A stretch of 40,731 bases of DNA from an uncultured Bacteroidales bacterium (GTDB lineage Bacteria > Bacteroidota > Bacteroidia > Bacteroidales > WCHB1-69). The stretch covers positions 1 to 40,731 of the forward strand of contig CAJOFD010000017.1 of NCBI GenBank assembly GCA_905233585.1, given 5' to 3'. The notes beneath the pieces were generated by a model. It worked only from the letters and a program-made list of their open reading frames with translations. It did not search any database and was not told where the DNA came from. Shown piece after piece: positions 15,959 to 25,981 of this stretch. Positions within the stretch are counted from its first letter, which is position 1. The number at the start of each line of letters is the position of its first letter. The position numbers and the translations under genes were made by a program.

Positions 15959-16153
15959 TTATTCTTCTTCTTTTGAACGCAATTGCTGAACATAAATTGC
16001 TTTGCGTTTTTGTTCCCTGAGAAGTACAGATTTTTTGGTAAATTTTTGACGAGCTCTTAATTCTCTTACCACACCTGTTTTTTCAAATTTGCGTTTTAAT
16101 TTTTTCAACGCTCTTTCTACATTTTCACCTTCCTTAATTGGAACAACAATCAT
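15959..16153 (-). CDS. rpsU: 30S ribosomal protein S21
   Basis: The 64-residue basic protein opens with MIVVPIKEGENVERALKKLK and continues RKFEKTGVVRELRARQKFTK, which is standard bS21. It helps the 30S subunit near the anti-Shine-Dalgarno end of 16S rRNA. A promoter box lies 58 nt upstream; eno is transcribed divergently. Confidence 0.95.
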   Translation of the reverse strand: MIVVPIKEGENVERALKKLKRKFEKTGVVRELRARQKFTKKSVLLREQKRKAIYVQQLRSKEEE

Positions 16154-16210
16154 AATAAATACCTCTTTCTTTTGTTTAACTAAAAAAATGTTTAACTAAA
16201 AATAATGCTG

Positions 16211-16218
16211 CAAAGATA
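16211..16218 (-). promoter_or_regulatory. -7 box for rpsU
   Basis: CAAAGATA on plus (TATCTTTG on minus), 58 nt upstream of the rpsU ATG. Confidence 0.6.
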
Positions 16219-16262
16219 ACACTTTTTTTCTTATCTTTTCATATTTTTTCAAAAAAATATTA

Positions 16263-16270
16263 TACATTTG
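16263..16270 (+). promoter_or_regulatory. -7 box for eno
   Basis: TACATTTG matches TAnnTTTG, 39 nt upstream of the enolase ATG. Confidence 0.6.
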
Positions 16271-16302
16271 CAATTTCAATAAAAAATTAACAATAAAAAT
16301 AA

Positions 16303-17601
<1,299 letters not shown>

Positions 17602-17613
17602 ATTTTTCATATC

Positions 17614-17652
17614 AAAAAAGTGAATTGTAGTACTACAATTCACTTTTTTTTT
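17614..17652 (+). terminator. Terminator of eno
   Basis: A long perfect palindrome (AGTGAATTGTAG/CTACAATTCACT plus A/T flanks) ends in nine T. The symmetrical A-tract could also stop antisense transcription. Confidence 0.9.
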
Positions 17653-17662
17653 GCCTCAATCT

Positions 17663-18280
17663 ATGTTCGACAAAAACAAATATTTGGCTTTACTGGCCAA
17701 AACTATTTCCATAATTGGACATCCTATATTTATATTCATCTATATTTTATACTGGTTATTAAGCCCTTTTTTTAACAATGATATTTTACAAAATATTGGC
17801 AACCAAATAATTATATATATAATTATCTATTTTATTATCAGTATTTTACTTTTAGCATTTGTTTATAAAAAAGGATATATTCAAACCATTACACTATCAC
17901 ATCGTGAAGATAGATTGGTGGGTTATTCTTGTTTCTTTTTCCCGATGCTTGTTTTAGCCTACCTAATTCCCAAAACACTCCCCCTTATCACCATTCTATT
18001 ACTATTGCTCATCTGGAGTTTTGGAATAATAGCCTTTGTAAACTTATTTTGGAAAATGAGTGCCCATCTTTACTTCTATGGCACTGCTTTGGGGTTTTTA
18101 TTATATATATTTGTATATTATCACCTTGGAATTTTTGTTGTATTTCCATGTGCCATAGTAACAGCAGGTGTGCTTGCTTGGGCACGATTATATATCAACG
18201 CTCACTCTCCTGCACAAGTATATGTAGGTTTTGTTGCAGGTTTGCTACAAGCATTTATCCTATTTTCAATATTTTTATAG
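17663..18280 (+). CDS. PAP2-like integral membrane protein
   Basis: The protein has about 205 residues with six predicted spans. Residual phosphatidic-acid phosphatase motifs are visible: SHREDRLVGY after span 2, MSAHLYFYG (compare SGH) and ARLYINAHSPAQVYVGF (compare R-x5-H-S-x2-Q-V-x2-G). PAP2 enzymes dephosphorylate lipid or undecaprenyl phosphates at the periplasmic face. The first motif departs from the classic K-x6-RP, so activity is uncertain. The ATG at 17663 is preferred over TTG 17651, which falls in the eno terminator. The next gene starts 1 nt after its stop. Confidence 0.65.
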   Translation: MFDKNKYLALLAKTISIIGHPIFIFIYILYWLLSPFFNNDILQNIGNQIIIYIIIYFIISILLLAFVYKKGYIQTITLSHREDRLVGYSCFFFPMLVLAYLIPKTLPLITILLLLLIWSFGIIAFVNLFWKMSAHLYFYGTALGFLLYIFVYYHLGIFVVFPCAIVTAGVLAWARLYINAHSPAQVYVGFVAGLLQAFILFSIFL

Positions 18281-18281
18281 C

Positions 18282-18956
18282 ATGAGCCAACTACTACAAA
18301 ACGAAACCCTTATCTTTTATTTTATCTTTATTGTTTGTGGTATAGGTATTTTTTTGCCTGTTATCGGCAAATATGTCAGACTCATTGAAACGATGATTCA
18401 CGAATTTGGACATGTTTTGCTAAGTCTTTTATTGGGTTGTCCCATTAAACGGGTTAATTTATTTAGTGATACATCGGGTGAAACAATTATTTCCGCCCCA
18501 AAATTCAAAACTCTACTCATCGCCCTTGCCGGCTATCCATTTGCCTCAGCAACATCATTTGTATATTTTTGGGCTAATGTTCATCATTATCAACGCTATA
18601 TGTTATATGCCTTAACAATATTAAGTATTTTGTTTTTAATATTATATATCCGCAATCTGTTTGGTGTTTGCTGGACAATTTCATTAATTGCCCTTAATTG
18701 TTTGGCCATTTACATTGACAATGAAATTCTAACGAATATATTATCCAATATTTACGCTTGTATTATTTTTATTGAATCCAACCTTTCAGCATTAAGATTG
18801 TTGGTTTTAGCCTGGAAAAACGGGAACAAAGCCGGAGATGCAAGCATTTTGTACAAACAAACTCACATTCATTCGATTTTGTATGCCCTTATATTTGTAG
18901 GTATTAATATTTTTATTTCATATTATACTATTATTTTATTTTTTCCGTTGGATTAA
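18282..18956 (+). CDS. M50-like membrane metallopeptidase
   Basis: The 224-residue membrane protein has several spans and an HEFGH zinc motif at residues 40-44 (ETMIHEFGHVLLSLLLG), as in peptidase M50B-like proteins. The third zinc ligand cannot be placed with confidence. The family is related to site-2 proteases that cut within the membrane, but no substrate can be inferred. A longer start at 18231 overlaps the previous gene; the ATG at 18282 gives 1-nt spacing and a sensible N-terminal span. It is co-transcribed with the PAP2-like gene and sixA. Confidence 0.7.
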   Translation: MSQLLQNETLIFYFIFIVCGIGIFLPVIGKYVRLIETMIHEFGHVLLSLLLGCPIKRVNLFSDTSGETIISAPKFKTLLIALAGYPFASATSFVYFWANVHHYQRYMLYALTILSILFLILYIRNLFGVCWTISLIALNCLAIYIDNEILTNILSNIYACIIFIESNLSALRLLVLAWKNGNKAGDASILYKQTHIHSILYALIFVGINIFISYYTIILFFPLD

Positions 18957-18959
18957 TTG

Positions 18960-19436
18960 ATGAAAACACTATATATCGTTCGGCACGCAAAAACCAAAGA
19001 CAATCTTGATGACAGGGCAAGAGAATTGTTGCCCTTAGGCATAGAACGCACTCAAAAATTAGGGAAATATTTGGCCGAACAACATTGTCAAATCAATCAT
19101 ATATATACAAGTACGGCACTTAGAGCCAAACAAACAACAGAAATTATTGCCGACCAACTACAATTTAACAAAACTAAAATTACAGACGTTGAAAGTTTAT
19201 ATGTTGGTTCGTCTGATGATTATATTGATATTATTATTTCTCAAGACAATAAAGATGATTCTTTAATGTTGGTCGGACACAACCCACAAGTTACAATTTT
19301 AGCCCAATTTTTTATCCCTGATTTTTCACACTACATGCAAACAGGAGCCTGTTTTTGCATTGATTTTCAAACTGATAAATGGGAATCTATTTTTACTGCC
19401 AAACGTGTAGTGCGATTTTATGTCAGAATGAGTTAA
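18960..19436 (+). CDS. SixA-type histidine phosphatase
   Basis: The 158-residue histidine phosphatase opens with KTLYIVRHAK (Arg8 and catalytic His9), has the second Arg in STALRAKQT (Arg55) and the closing His in LMLVGHNPQV (His107). The short single domain resembles SixA, which removes phosphate from phosphohistidine in signalling proteins, but small-molecule substrates are equally possible. The ATG at 18960 is preferred over TTG one codon earlier. It converges on porT with a 3-nt gap and no terminator between. Confidence 0.85.
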   Translation: MKTLYIVRHAKTKDNLDDRARELLPLGIERTQKLGKYLAEQHCQINHIYTSTALRAKQTTEIIADQLQFNKTKITDVESLYVGSSDDYIDIIISQDNKDDSLMLVGHNPQVTILAQFFIPDFSHYMQTGACFCIDFQTDKWESIFTAKRVVRFYVRMS

Positions 19437-19439
19437 ACT

Positions 19440-20147
19440 TTATTCGAACAAGATAGAAAATTGAAAAGTTTTAGTACTCAATCTATCTACACTATTGGCG
19501 AAGAAATTATCTTCCGGCTTTAATATATTGATGACCCCATAAACCATTCTGAACTCTAAGGCCAATTTAAAACTTTCCAAATAAAAGTCAGTGCCTACAC
19601 CTGCAATAACCTGCAAATCACTTGCCTTCAATTTTAACATTATATCATTTACCGGATTTCTTTTTTTCGAGCGAGTGGCCATATCAAACCCATATTGAGC
19701 CCCGAAAACACTATAAAAACGGAAGTTGTTCATTCGCGAAGATTTCAACTTAAATACCAAAGGTAAATTTAAATAAACGGATTCTATATTTTTAGACACC
19801 CAAATATTTTCTTGTATATTTCCATTCCCAATGGCATAATCCACTTTTCTGTCTATCAATGAAATATGTGGAACAAAGCGAAAATCCAAATATTCCCAAA
19901 GTCGCAAATTAACAACAATTCCAATATCAAAACCACTCATACCGCTAGTTTCAATTTCCATAAGAGAATCGTAATTATTCAAATTGGTTTGCGGTTTTAT
20001 GGCAAAATTAGCAAAATTATAACCTATCAAATATCCAAAATGAAATCTTTTGGCATCATAGTGAGGCATATTATAAGTTCGCGTTTGAGCCAGTCCCCCA
20101 ATCGCAAACACTAACAATAACAAAAAAGTCAAGGTATGTTTTTTCAT
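19440..20147 (-). CDS. porT: PorT-like outer membrane protein (type IX secretion)
   Basis: The 235-residue protein has a signal peptide ending near GLAQ and a beta-barrel pattern of alternating strands ending in Phe-containing FQFSILFE. The N-terminal YDAKRFHFGYLIGYNFANF, the mid-region VNLRLWEYLDFRFVPHISL and length near 240 match PorT, an outer membrane component of type IX secretion. Generic 'PorT family' barrels look similar, so the specific name is likely but not certain. It is the last gene of a minus-strand set with the heptose kinase and rhodanese. Confidence 0.68.
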   Translation of the reverse strand: MKKHTLTFLLLLVFAIGGLAQTRTYNMPHYDAKRFHFGYLIGYNFANFAIKPQTNLNNYDSLMEIETSGMSGFDIGIVVNLRLWEYLDFRFVPHISLIDRKVDYAIGNGNIQENIWVSKNIESVYLNLPLVFKLKSSRMNNFRFYSVFGAQYGFDMATRSKKRNPVNDIMLKLKASDLQVIAGVGTDFYLESFKLALEFRMVYGVINILKPEDNFFANSVDRLSTKTFQFSILFE

Positions 20148-20181
20148 TATTGTTTTAACGCAAGAAAAAACAATAAATTGC

Positions 20182-21195
20182 TTATATGCTATATAAATTT
20201 ACAAGTTCTTTGTAAAATCTGTCCTTGTCAATAGCAACCACACCGGCATATTCACAAACAATACCACCTGCCAGATTTGACCATTCTGCCACTTCTTTTG
20301 GGGATATTTGTGCTGTTAAACACAACGTTGCCACGCTCAAGACGGTATCTCCTGCTCCCGAAACATCTGCAATATGCCTTCTATGAGCAGGTATTTGTTC
20401 TATTTTCAAACCCTTATTGGTATTTTCAATAATCATCACCCCATTTTCTGACAATGTCAGCAAAAGCATTTTATGTTGTTTTTGTTGCATAAAATCCTCT
20501 ATTTTAGACACAAATGCATTATCATTGATTTGTAAATCCACTACATTCAAGCCCTCTTTCAATTCTTTGAAATTAGGTTTAAATATGGTTGCATGATGAT
20601 AATGTTGAAAATTCTTCTTTTTGGGGTCAACTGTTATCGGAATATGTTTTGCATTGGCAACCTTTACAATTTCATCAATAAAAATTGCATCAATTACGCC
20701 TTTGTCATAGTCTTCAATAAGAATAGCATTAATTTGTTTTTCATCCACCAATTGAGCTATTTTACCCATCAAAGTTTGCCTGTCTTGTTCAGACAAAGCA
20801 TTGCGTTGTTCATCATCCAATCTCAATAATTGCACATTATTGGCCAATACTCTATGTTTGACAGTTATTTTTCTATCTGGACTTTGCACAATCCCATTTG
20901 TTGGCAAATCGGCTTCTTGCATGGTTTGCAAAAACAATTTATCTTTTTCATTTTGTCCAATGACACTACACAATATGGGCGTTGCACCTAAGGCTTTTAG
21001 ATTTAAAGCCACATTGGCAGCCCCCCCCAAACGAACATATCGTTTTTCGACATCTACCACTGGAACAGGCGCTTCAGGAGATAATCGGGAAGCAGTACCG
21101 ACTACATAATCATCTAACATCACATCGCCCACCACTAAAATATTCAATCTTGAAAATTGAGCAAAAATACCTTGTATCTTTTGTAATTTTTCCAT
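20182..21195 (-). CDS. D-glycero-beta-D-manno-heptose-7-phosphate kinase (RfaE1/HldA type)
   Basis: The 337-residue PfkB-family kinase opens with NILVVGDVMLDDYVVGTASR and LSPEAPVPVV, the heptose-kinase signature. It has LGGAANVALNLKALGA, DPKKKNF and the catalytic DVSGAGDTV near residue 280. It phosphorylates heptose-7-phosphate at C1 for ADP-heptose synthesis. The enterobacterial enzyme HldE is fused to a nucleotidyltransferase; here only the kinase is present, so the transferase must be encoded elsewhere. It begins directly after the rhodanese stop. Confidence 0.9.
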   Translation of the reverse strand: MEKLQKIQGIFAQFSRLNILVVGDVMLDDYVVGTASRLSPEAPVPVVDVEKRYVRLGGAANVALNLKALGATPILCSVIGQNEKDKLFLQTMQEADLPTNGIVQSPDRKITVKHRVLANNVQLLRLDDEQRNALSEQDRQTLMGKIAQLVDEKQINAILIEDYDKGVIDAIFIDEIVKVANAKHIPITVDPKKKNFQHYHHATIFKPNFKELKEGLNVVDLQINDNAFVSKIEDFMQQKQHKMLLLTLSENGVMIIENTNKGLKIEQIPAHRRHIADVSGAGDTVLSVATLCLTAQISPKEVAEWSNLAGGIVCEYAGVVAIDKDRFYKELVNLYSI

Positions 21196-21570
21196 TTATT
21201 CTTCAGTTTTATGTGATGAACAACAAGAACATTTGCATTGCATTTCTACAGCAGACTTCATCGGCAAATGGGATGCTTTCCACTCCAAAATTCCACCTTC
21301 GAGAATAGCAAGCGATTGATAACCATTTTGCAACAAAAATTCAGCCGCTTCAACGCTTAACAAACCAATAGCACAACATAAAACGATATGACTATCTTTG
21401 TTCAAAGAGTTGATATTTGTTTTTAACAACGAAAAAGGCATATAAACCACATGAGGCATATCTATCCAAATATCATCAGTTTCTTGTTTTTCCCTTATAT
21501 CAACTAACACTATTTGCTGTTTTTGCAATTTTTCATACACCTCTTTAGGAGTCATACTATTGATTTTCAT
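21196..21570 (-). CDS. Rhodanese-like protein with cysteine-rich tail
   Basis: The 124-residue single rhodanese domain shows VLVDIREKQE at the start of the fold and the active loop CCAIGLLS (Cys66 as likely catalytic residue), then GGILEWKA. Such proteins carry persulfide sulfur. The C-terminus ends in a cysteine cluster (MQCKCSCCSSH, four Cys in six residues), unusual for a small rhodanese and suggestive of metal binding or sulfur relay. The ATG at 21570 overlaps the end of the upstream membrane-protein gene by 14 nt, which indicates translational coupling. Confidence 0.82.
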   Translation of the reverse strand: MKINSMTPKEVYEKLQKQQIVLVDIREKQETDDIWIDMPHVVYMPFSLLKTNINSLNKDSHIVLCCAIGLLSVEAAEFLLQNGYQSLAILEGGILEWKASHLPMKSAVEMQCKCSCCSSHKTEE

Positions 21571-21772
21571 CACTCTCTATCTTTTTATTATTTTTTTGTA
21601 CTATTTTATTGACCAATTTTATCAAAAACATAAACAACAACATAAAAATTAAAATGCCAAGCATACCCCCAATAACAACAAACATTGGATTTATGGCATT
21701 TTTTTGTGCAGTTTCACCTATTTGACAAATTATATTACTGAAAACAACTAGCAAACACCAATTCATCTTCAA
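21557..21772 (-). CDS. Small membrane protein upstream of rhodanese
   Basis: The 71-residue protein has a hydrophobic N-terminus (WCLLVVFSNIICQ, possibly a signal sequence) and one strong span (MFVVIGGMLGILIFMLLFMF), followed by a Lys-rich cytoplasmic tail. I do not recognise a family. Coding is supported by a promoter box at 21786-21793, 13 nt upstream, and by overlap with the next gene. Confidence 0.6.
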   Translation of the reverse strand: MKMNWCLLVVFSNIICQIGETAQKNAINPMFVVIGGMLGILIFMLLFMFLIKLVNKIVQKNNKKIESDENQ

Positions 21773-21785
21773 AATATTATATGTG

Positions 21786-21793
21786 CAAAGATA
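21786..21793 (-). promoter_or_regulatory. -7 box for membrane protein-rhodanese-heptose kinase-porT
   Basis: CAAAGATA on plus (TATCTTTG on minus), 13 nt upstream of the first ATG, leaving a very short leader. Confidence 0.55.
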
Positions 21794-21847
21794 CCATTTT
21801 TCAATATTATAAAATTGGAAATTCTTATTTTTAAATCCTCCGCAATA

Positions 21848-22822
21848 TTAGAATGATTGTATTTGCGTTAAAATATTATTCCATTGCATTTCTGAAAATT
21901 TGGTACCGACTACCTCTACAATTCTGGAAGACACCAAAGAACCCATTTTTGCAGACTTTTGCAAATCAAATCCCTTGGCATAACCTGCCAAAAATCCGGA
22001 AGCATACAAATCGCCGGCACCCGTAGTATCAATACGTTGAGCAGGGAAAACATCAACTGCAAAACTTTCTTTTCCGCATTGTACCAAAGAACCCTTGGCT
22101 CCGATTTTCACTATGGCAATTTTACATTGTTGGGCAAATTCTGCCAATGCTTCTTGTGGCTCTTTATGGGTATAAGCAAATGATTCTTCCTCGTTAGCAA
22201 AAACAATATCCACATGTTTTTTTATTATATCTGTCAGAAAATCAATATTTTCTTCCACAACATTATAACTTGCCATATCCAATGAAACCTCCAAACCCAT
22301 TCTTTTAGCAGTTTCTACCGCTTTTTTTATCAAATCATGATTTTGCAACAAATAGCCTTCGATATGCAGAATATCATAACCTTTGAACAAATCTTCGGTA
22401 ATATCTTCAGCAGTTATTGCAGCGGCTATGCCTAAATAAGTAGCCATGGTACGCTCTCCATCTGCCGAAATAAAAGAAGTGCAGAAGCCGGACAATCCCT
22501 CTCCTTTGAACAATATTGGGTTCACTCCGTTTTTTTCCATATCGGCTTGAAAATTCCGACCGACTTCATCATGACCGACTATACCGACAAAAGCCGAGGA
22601 AATACCCATTTTTGCCAAACCTGTCAAAGTATTAGCAGCAGACCCTCCCGATACATACGTTTTGGAAAAATGACTCATCTCTTTTTCCAATTGTAGTGCC
22701 GAATTCAAATCTATCAATTGCATACTTCCTTTGGGCAAATGATGTGCCTGTAAAAAAGTATCATCTTTAATTTGAATCAAAATATCTGTCAAAGCATTAC
22801 CTATACCAATAATTTTTTTCAT
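21848..22822 (-). CDS. Adenosine kinase-like PfkB sugar kinase
   Basis: The 324-residue ribokinase-family enzyme has IGIGNALTDILIQI at the N-terminus, the substrate block YVSGGSAANTLTGLAKMG, a GFCTSFISADGERTMATYLG lid and the catalytic RIDTTGAGDLYASGFLAGYA. This combination is the adenosine-kinase subgroup common in Bacteroidetes, which salvages adenosine to AMP. Another nucleoside or sugar is possible. It has no close operon partner; tRNA-Asn and its terminator lie upstream. Confidence 0.85.
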   Translation of the reverse strand: MKKIIGIGNALTDILIQIKDDTFLQAHHLPKGSMQLIDLNSALQLEKEMSHFSKTYVSGGSAANTLTGLAKMGISSAFVGIVGHDEVGRNFQADMEKNGVNPILFKGEGLSGFCTSFISADGERTMATYLGIAAAITAEDITEDLFKGYDILHIEGYLLQNHDLIKKAVETAKRMGLEVSLDMASYNVVEENIDFLTDIIKKHVDIVFANEEESFAYTHKEPQEALAEFAQQCKIAIVKIGAKGSLVQCGKESFAVDVFPAQRIDTTGAGDLYASGFLAGYAKGFDLQKSAKMGSLVSSRIVEVVGTKFSEMQWNNILTQIQSF

Positions 22823-22855
22823 TGCATTCTATTTTTTATTTTACATTGTACAGAA

Positions 22856-22885
22856 ACAAAAAAAGCCGATTTTACATCGGCTTTG
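22856..22885 (-). terminator. Terminator of tRNA-Asn
   Basis: AAAGCCGAT/ATCGGCTTT stem directly after the tRNA 3' end, followed by a T-run on the minus strand. Confidence 0.8.
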
Positions 22886-22959
22886 CTCCCCCTGCTGGAC
22901 TTGAACCAGCGACCCTCTGATTAACAGTCAGATGCTCTAACCAACTGAGCTAAGGAGGA
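22886..22959 (-). tRNA. tRNA-Asn (anticodon GTT)
   Basis: A 74-nt cloverleaf: acceptor TCCTCCT/AGGGGGA, D-arm with AGTTGGTTA, anticodon loop CTGTTAA, T-arm GCTGG-TTCAAGT-CCAGC and discriminator G. CCA is not encoded. Confidence 0.95.
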
Positions 22960-22989
22960 ATCTGTATAAAGGTTTATTTTTATACAATG

Positions 22990-22997
22990 CAAAGGTA
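22990..22997 (-). promoter_or_regulatory. -7 box for tRNA-Asn
   Basis: CAAAGGTA on plus (TACCTTTG on minus), 31 nt upstream of the tRNA 5' end. Confidence 0.6.
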
Positions 22998-23102
22998 GCA
23001 TTTTTTTTTATACAAATTTTATTTTTTTGAAAAAAAATAAAAAAAATCCATATCTAACTATAAAACAAACAAATGACATTAAACAAACATGCAACATTGG
23101 CA

Positions 23103-25160
23103 CTATTTTGTTGGGTTCACCTCTTTTTGACCGCCAAAAATACGCAACAAAATACCTTCCAATAGCAAAAAAATAAGTCCCAATATGAGAAATAAATAAT
23201 ATAGATTTTTGTGTTGGTCTGTCATTATTTGATTCTGAATTTGTTGTATATTTTTATGTTGAATATTCAACAGGGAAAAAGCAGTAAAATTATATTTATC
23301 AATATTTTCAGACAAATCTCTTTGCGACAGGAATTGCATTACCGATTCATTTCTATTGAAATTAAAAGCAAGCATATTTAAAGTATCACGTTTGTTGTGT
23401 AATACAAACACTCCACTTTGTTTCACATTTTCATGTACTTTTAATTGCATCTTATTCCTATTATAACGAACTACTTCGGGAATAAACGTTTGTTTGTTAT
23501 TGGTCAATTCCAGAACATCATCATTTACAACAGTATTGTTCAATGTTATCAACTCATCTTTGCCGATTGTATAATACAAACTTATTTCTTTGTTGCTAAC
23601 AACCATCATATTATAAATTGTCGGAACAAAAATAGCATGTTTCATAAAATCAGAATATTCTTCTGACAAAGGAGAAGCCAAAACAAAGACAAAGCCATTG
23701 CCATATTGTTCAACAGTTAGATAATCAGCATTATTTTCCAAAGCAATAAGCGTTTCTTTGTTTTTACCGATACTTTTGTTCAATTCAAAATAAGTTGTAA
23801 CATTGGGTAAATCTATATTTTCAGGATAAGCCTCAAAAACATTCTCGAACAAAAGATGATGCACGTTGAGTTTGTCAAATTTGGTTGGAGTAGTGATTAA
23901 CTTGCCTAAGGTTGTTATATTCAAATATTGATTTATTTTATTGTTATAAGTTTCATTTACAGGCAAAAGCAATAAATTTCCACCATTGTTCACATATTGT
24001 TCAATTTCATGGACAAATCCATCGGAAATATCATTGGAAACATCTACTATCAATAGTTGCTGCTTTGAAAAATCATGGTAATTGACTGAACGAATATCGT
24101 TTGTTGAAAAAACAACACCACTGTCGTATGCAAACAATTGTTCTATATATTTATTGTTCTTCCCGTTATAACAATGCAAAACATTCATTTTTTCTTTAAC
24201 ATTGAGGGAGAAAAACAATTGGTCATCAAAATTAATAGGATAATCCATTATTTTGATGGAACCCGTTTGCCATTGTTTGGAATCAAGTGTAACATTCAAT
24301 CGACCTGTTACACTTGTATTTGCCTTTATATCCAGACTCGTAAGAGCTTTTTGCTGATTGTTCAGAAATAATTTTACGGGTACTTTTTCCATATCTTTAT
24401 CCGACTGATTGGAAACGCTAAAATAAATATCAATATTCTGCCCTGCTATTAAATTAGGGGATAATATCCATGTAGAATCAACACTTAAATTATTGATTTT
24501 ATTTGTTTTAAGCGGCACTAAAACAGCCTCCAAGAGTGAATCTTGTTTTATCTGACCAAAATCTGACATTGTTGTCTGAAAATCGGAAAAAAGATACAAA
24601 CTTCCATGCCGGCCATCAAAACCCATATTTTGCCGCATATATGCATAAATTTCCGACAAAGTTTTCGATACAGGGGTTATAGCAATATCATCTATTTCCT
24701 TTTTTATTTCTTGTTTGGCAAATGTTCGTTGATGTTTGATTTCCATATCGTTTGTTAGCAACATAAACATATCCGTTTCCCCAAAAGCATCAACGAGGGC
24801 TTTGGCTTGCGTTTTTGCTTCGTTTAGCAAATTGCCGTTTTGACTTTCATTGGACATTGAAAATGAATTGTCAATATATATACAAACAATATTTTGTCGG
24901 AAATGGGTATTGGTATTTTTTTTAGGAATATAAGGTTTGGCAAAAGAAACAACCAAACAAATAATAGCAAGAATACGCAAAGACAAAATAATCAATTTTT
25001 TGATTTGCGACTGCCTGTGCGTCTGTTTTTTTAATGTCGTTAAAAAAGCGGTATTTGAAAAATATTGAATACGATAACGTCTGAATTGAAACAAATGAAT
25101 AACAATGGGAACAAGCACTAAAAAGAGTCCCCAAAGAACGTTAGGATAAACAAAAGCCAT
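23103..25160 (-). CDS. BatA/vWA-domain membrane protein (large)
   Basis: The 685-residue protein starts with the BatA N-terminal region (FVYPNVLWGLFLVLVPIVIH followed by LFQFRRYR) and a second span near 60-77. A vWA domain follows with MIDAS YIDNSFSMSNES near residue 97. A long beta-rich periplasmic part follows, then a C-terminal span (LYYLFLILGLIFLLLEGILL). This architecture is widespread in Bacteroidetes; the role is not established, but it is related to the Bat operon at 6-10 kb. It lies 11 nt downstream of the gldA-like ATPase gene and is probably co-transcribed. Confidence 0.82.
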   Translation of the reverse strand: MAFVYPNVLWGLFLVLVPIVIHLFQFRRYRIQYFSNTAFLTTLKKQTHRQSQIKKLIILSLRILAIICLVVSFAKPYIPKKNTNTHFRQNIVCIYIDNSFSMSNESQNGNLLNEAKTQAKALVDAFGETDMFMLLTNDMEIKHQRTFAKQEIKKEIDDIAITPVSKTLSEIYAYMRQNMGFDGRHGSLYLFSDFQTTMSDFGQIKQDSLLEAVLVPLKTNKINNLSVDSTWILSPNLIAGQNIDIYFSVSNQSDKDMEKVPVKLFLNNQQKALTSLDIKANTSVTGRLNVTLDSKQWQTGSIKIMDYPINFDDQLFFSLNVKEKMNVLHCYNGKNNKYIEQLFAYDSGVVFSTNDIRSVNYHDFSKQQLLIVDVSNDISDGFVHEIEQYVNNGGNLLLLPVNETYNNKINQYLNITTLGKLITTPTKFDKLNVHHLLFENVFEAYPENIDLPNVTTYFELNKSIGKNKETLIALENNADYLTVEQYGNGFVFVLASPLSEEYSDFMKHAIFVPTIYNMMVVSNKEISLYYTIGKDELITLNNTVVNDDVLELTNNKQTFIPEVVRYNRNKMQLKVHENVKQSGVFVLHNKRDTLNMLAFNFNRNESVMQFLSQRDLSENIDKYNFTAFSLLNIQHKNIQQIQNQIMTDQHKNLYYLFLILGLIFLLLEGILLRIFGGQKEVNPTK

Positions 25161-25171
25161 ACAATTATTAA

Positions 25172-25882
25172 TTAATATGAAGTCAGTTGGTGAAACAAAC
25201 TTTCAAGATTGTTATTTTTTGCTTTGGACAATAGGTTAGCCATAGAATCATCGGCTTTGATTTGTCCTTTGTCTATAATGATAGCCCTATTGCAAACCGC
25301 TTCAACTTCTTGCATGATATGCGTGGACATCAATATGGTTTTTGTTTTTCCGATATTTTTTATCAAATTTCTGATTTCCACCAACTGATTAGGGTCCAAA
25401 CCTGAGGTAGGTTCATCCAGAATCAATACTTCAGGATCGTGTATCAAGGCTTGTGCCAAGCCTACCCTCTGTTTGTATCCTTTTGACAATGAGGCTATTT
25501 TTTTATTTTTTTCCGGAGTTAAGCCCGTTAGGGCAATCATATCCGCTATCCTTTGCCGCTTATTTCTCACATGATGCACACCGGCGATAAATTCCAGATA
25601 TTCCTGTACATACAAATCCAAATACAAGGGATTGTTTTCAGGCAGATAGCCTATTCTTTTGGTTATTTCCAATGAATTCTCCAAAACATCATATCCGCAA
25701 ACGGACATCGTTCCCTTGGTTTGCGGATGATAGCAGGTGATAATCTTCATCAAAGTGGATTTGCCGGCACCGTTGGGCCCCAACAAACCGACAACTTCAC
25801 CTTTCTTTATTTCAAAAGACACATTATCAAGAGCTTTTTGTTCACCGAACAGTTTCGTTATATTTTTTGCAATAATTGACAT
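25172..25882 (-). CDS. gldA: ABC transporter ATPase, GldA-like
   Basis: The 236-residue ATPase has Walker A GPNGAGKS, signature SLSKGYKQRVGLAQAL, Walker B VLILDEPTSGLDP and the switch His in MSTHIMQEVEAV. The segments KIITCYHPQTKGTMSVCGYD and GYLPENNPLYLDLYVQEYLE followed by FIAGVHHV closely match GldA, the ATPase linked to gliding motility with GldF and GldG permeases. Those permease genes are not in the window; the neighbour is a BatA/vWA protein. Motility itself should not be assumed. Confidence 0.78.
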   Translation of the reverse strand: MSIIAKNITKLFGEQKALDNVSFEIKKGEVVGLLGPNGAGKSTLMKIITCYHPQTKGTMSVCGYDVLENSLEITKRIGYLPENNPLYLDLYVQEYLEFIAGVHHVRNKRQRIADMIALTGLTPEKNKKIASLSKGYKQRVGLAQALIHDPEVLILDEPTSGLDPNQLVEIRNLIKNIGKTKTILMSTHIMQEVEAVCNRAIIIDKGQIKADDSMANLLSKAKNNNLESLFHQLTSY

Positions 25883-25907
25883 TTCTATATGATTTTTTTA
25901 GGTTTTG

Positions 25908-25915
25908 CAAAGGTA
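25908..25915 (-). promoter_or_regulatory. -7 box for gldA-like operon
   Basis: CAAAGGTA on plus (TACCTTTG on minus), 26 nt upstream of the ATG. Confidence 0.6.
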
Positions 25916-25981
25916 CACAAAATTTTCTGAAAAAACGAGGATAAAACCTATTCCAACTTTGAGAATGATGATTTCAAAAAA

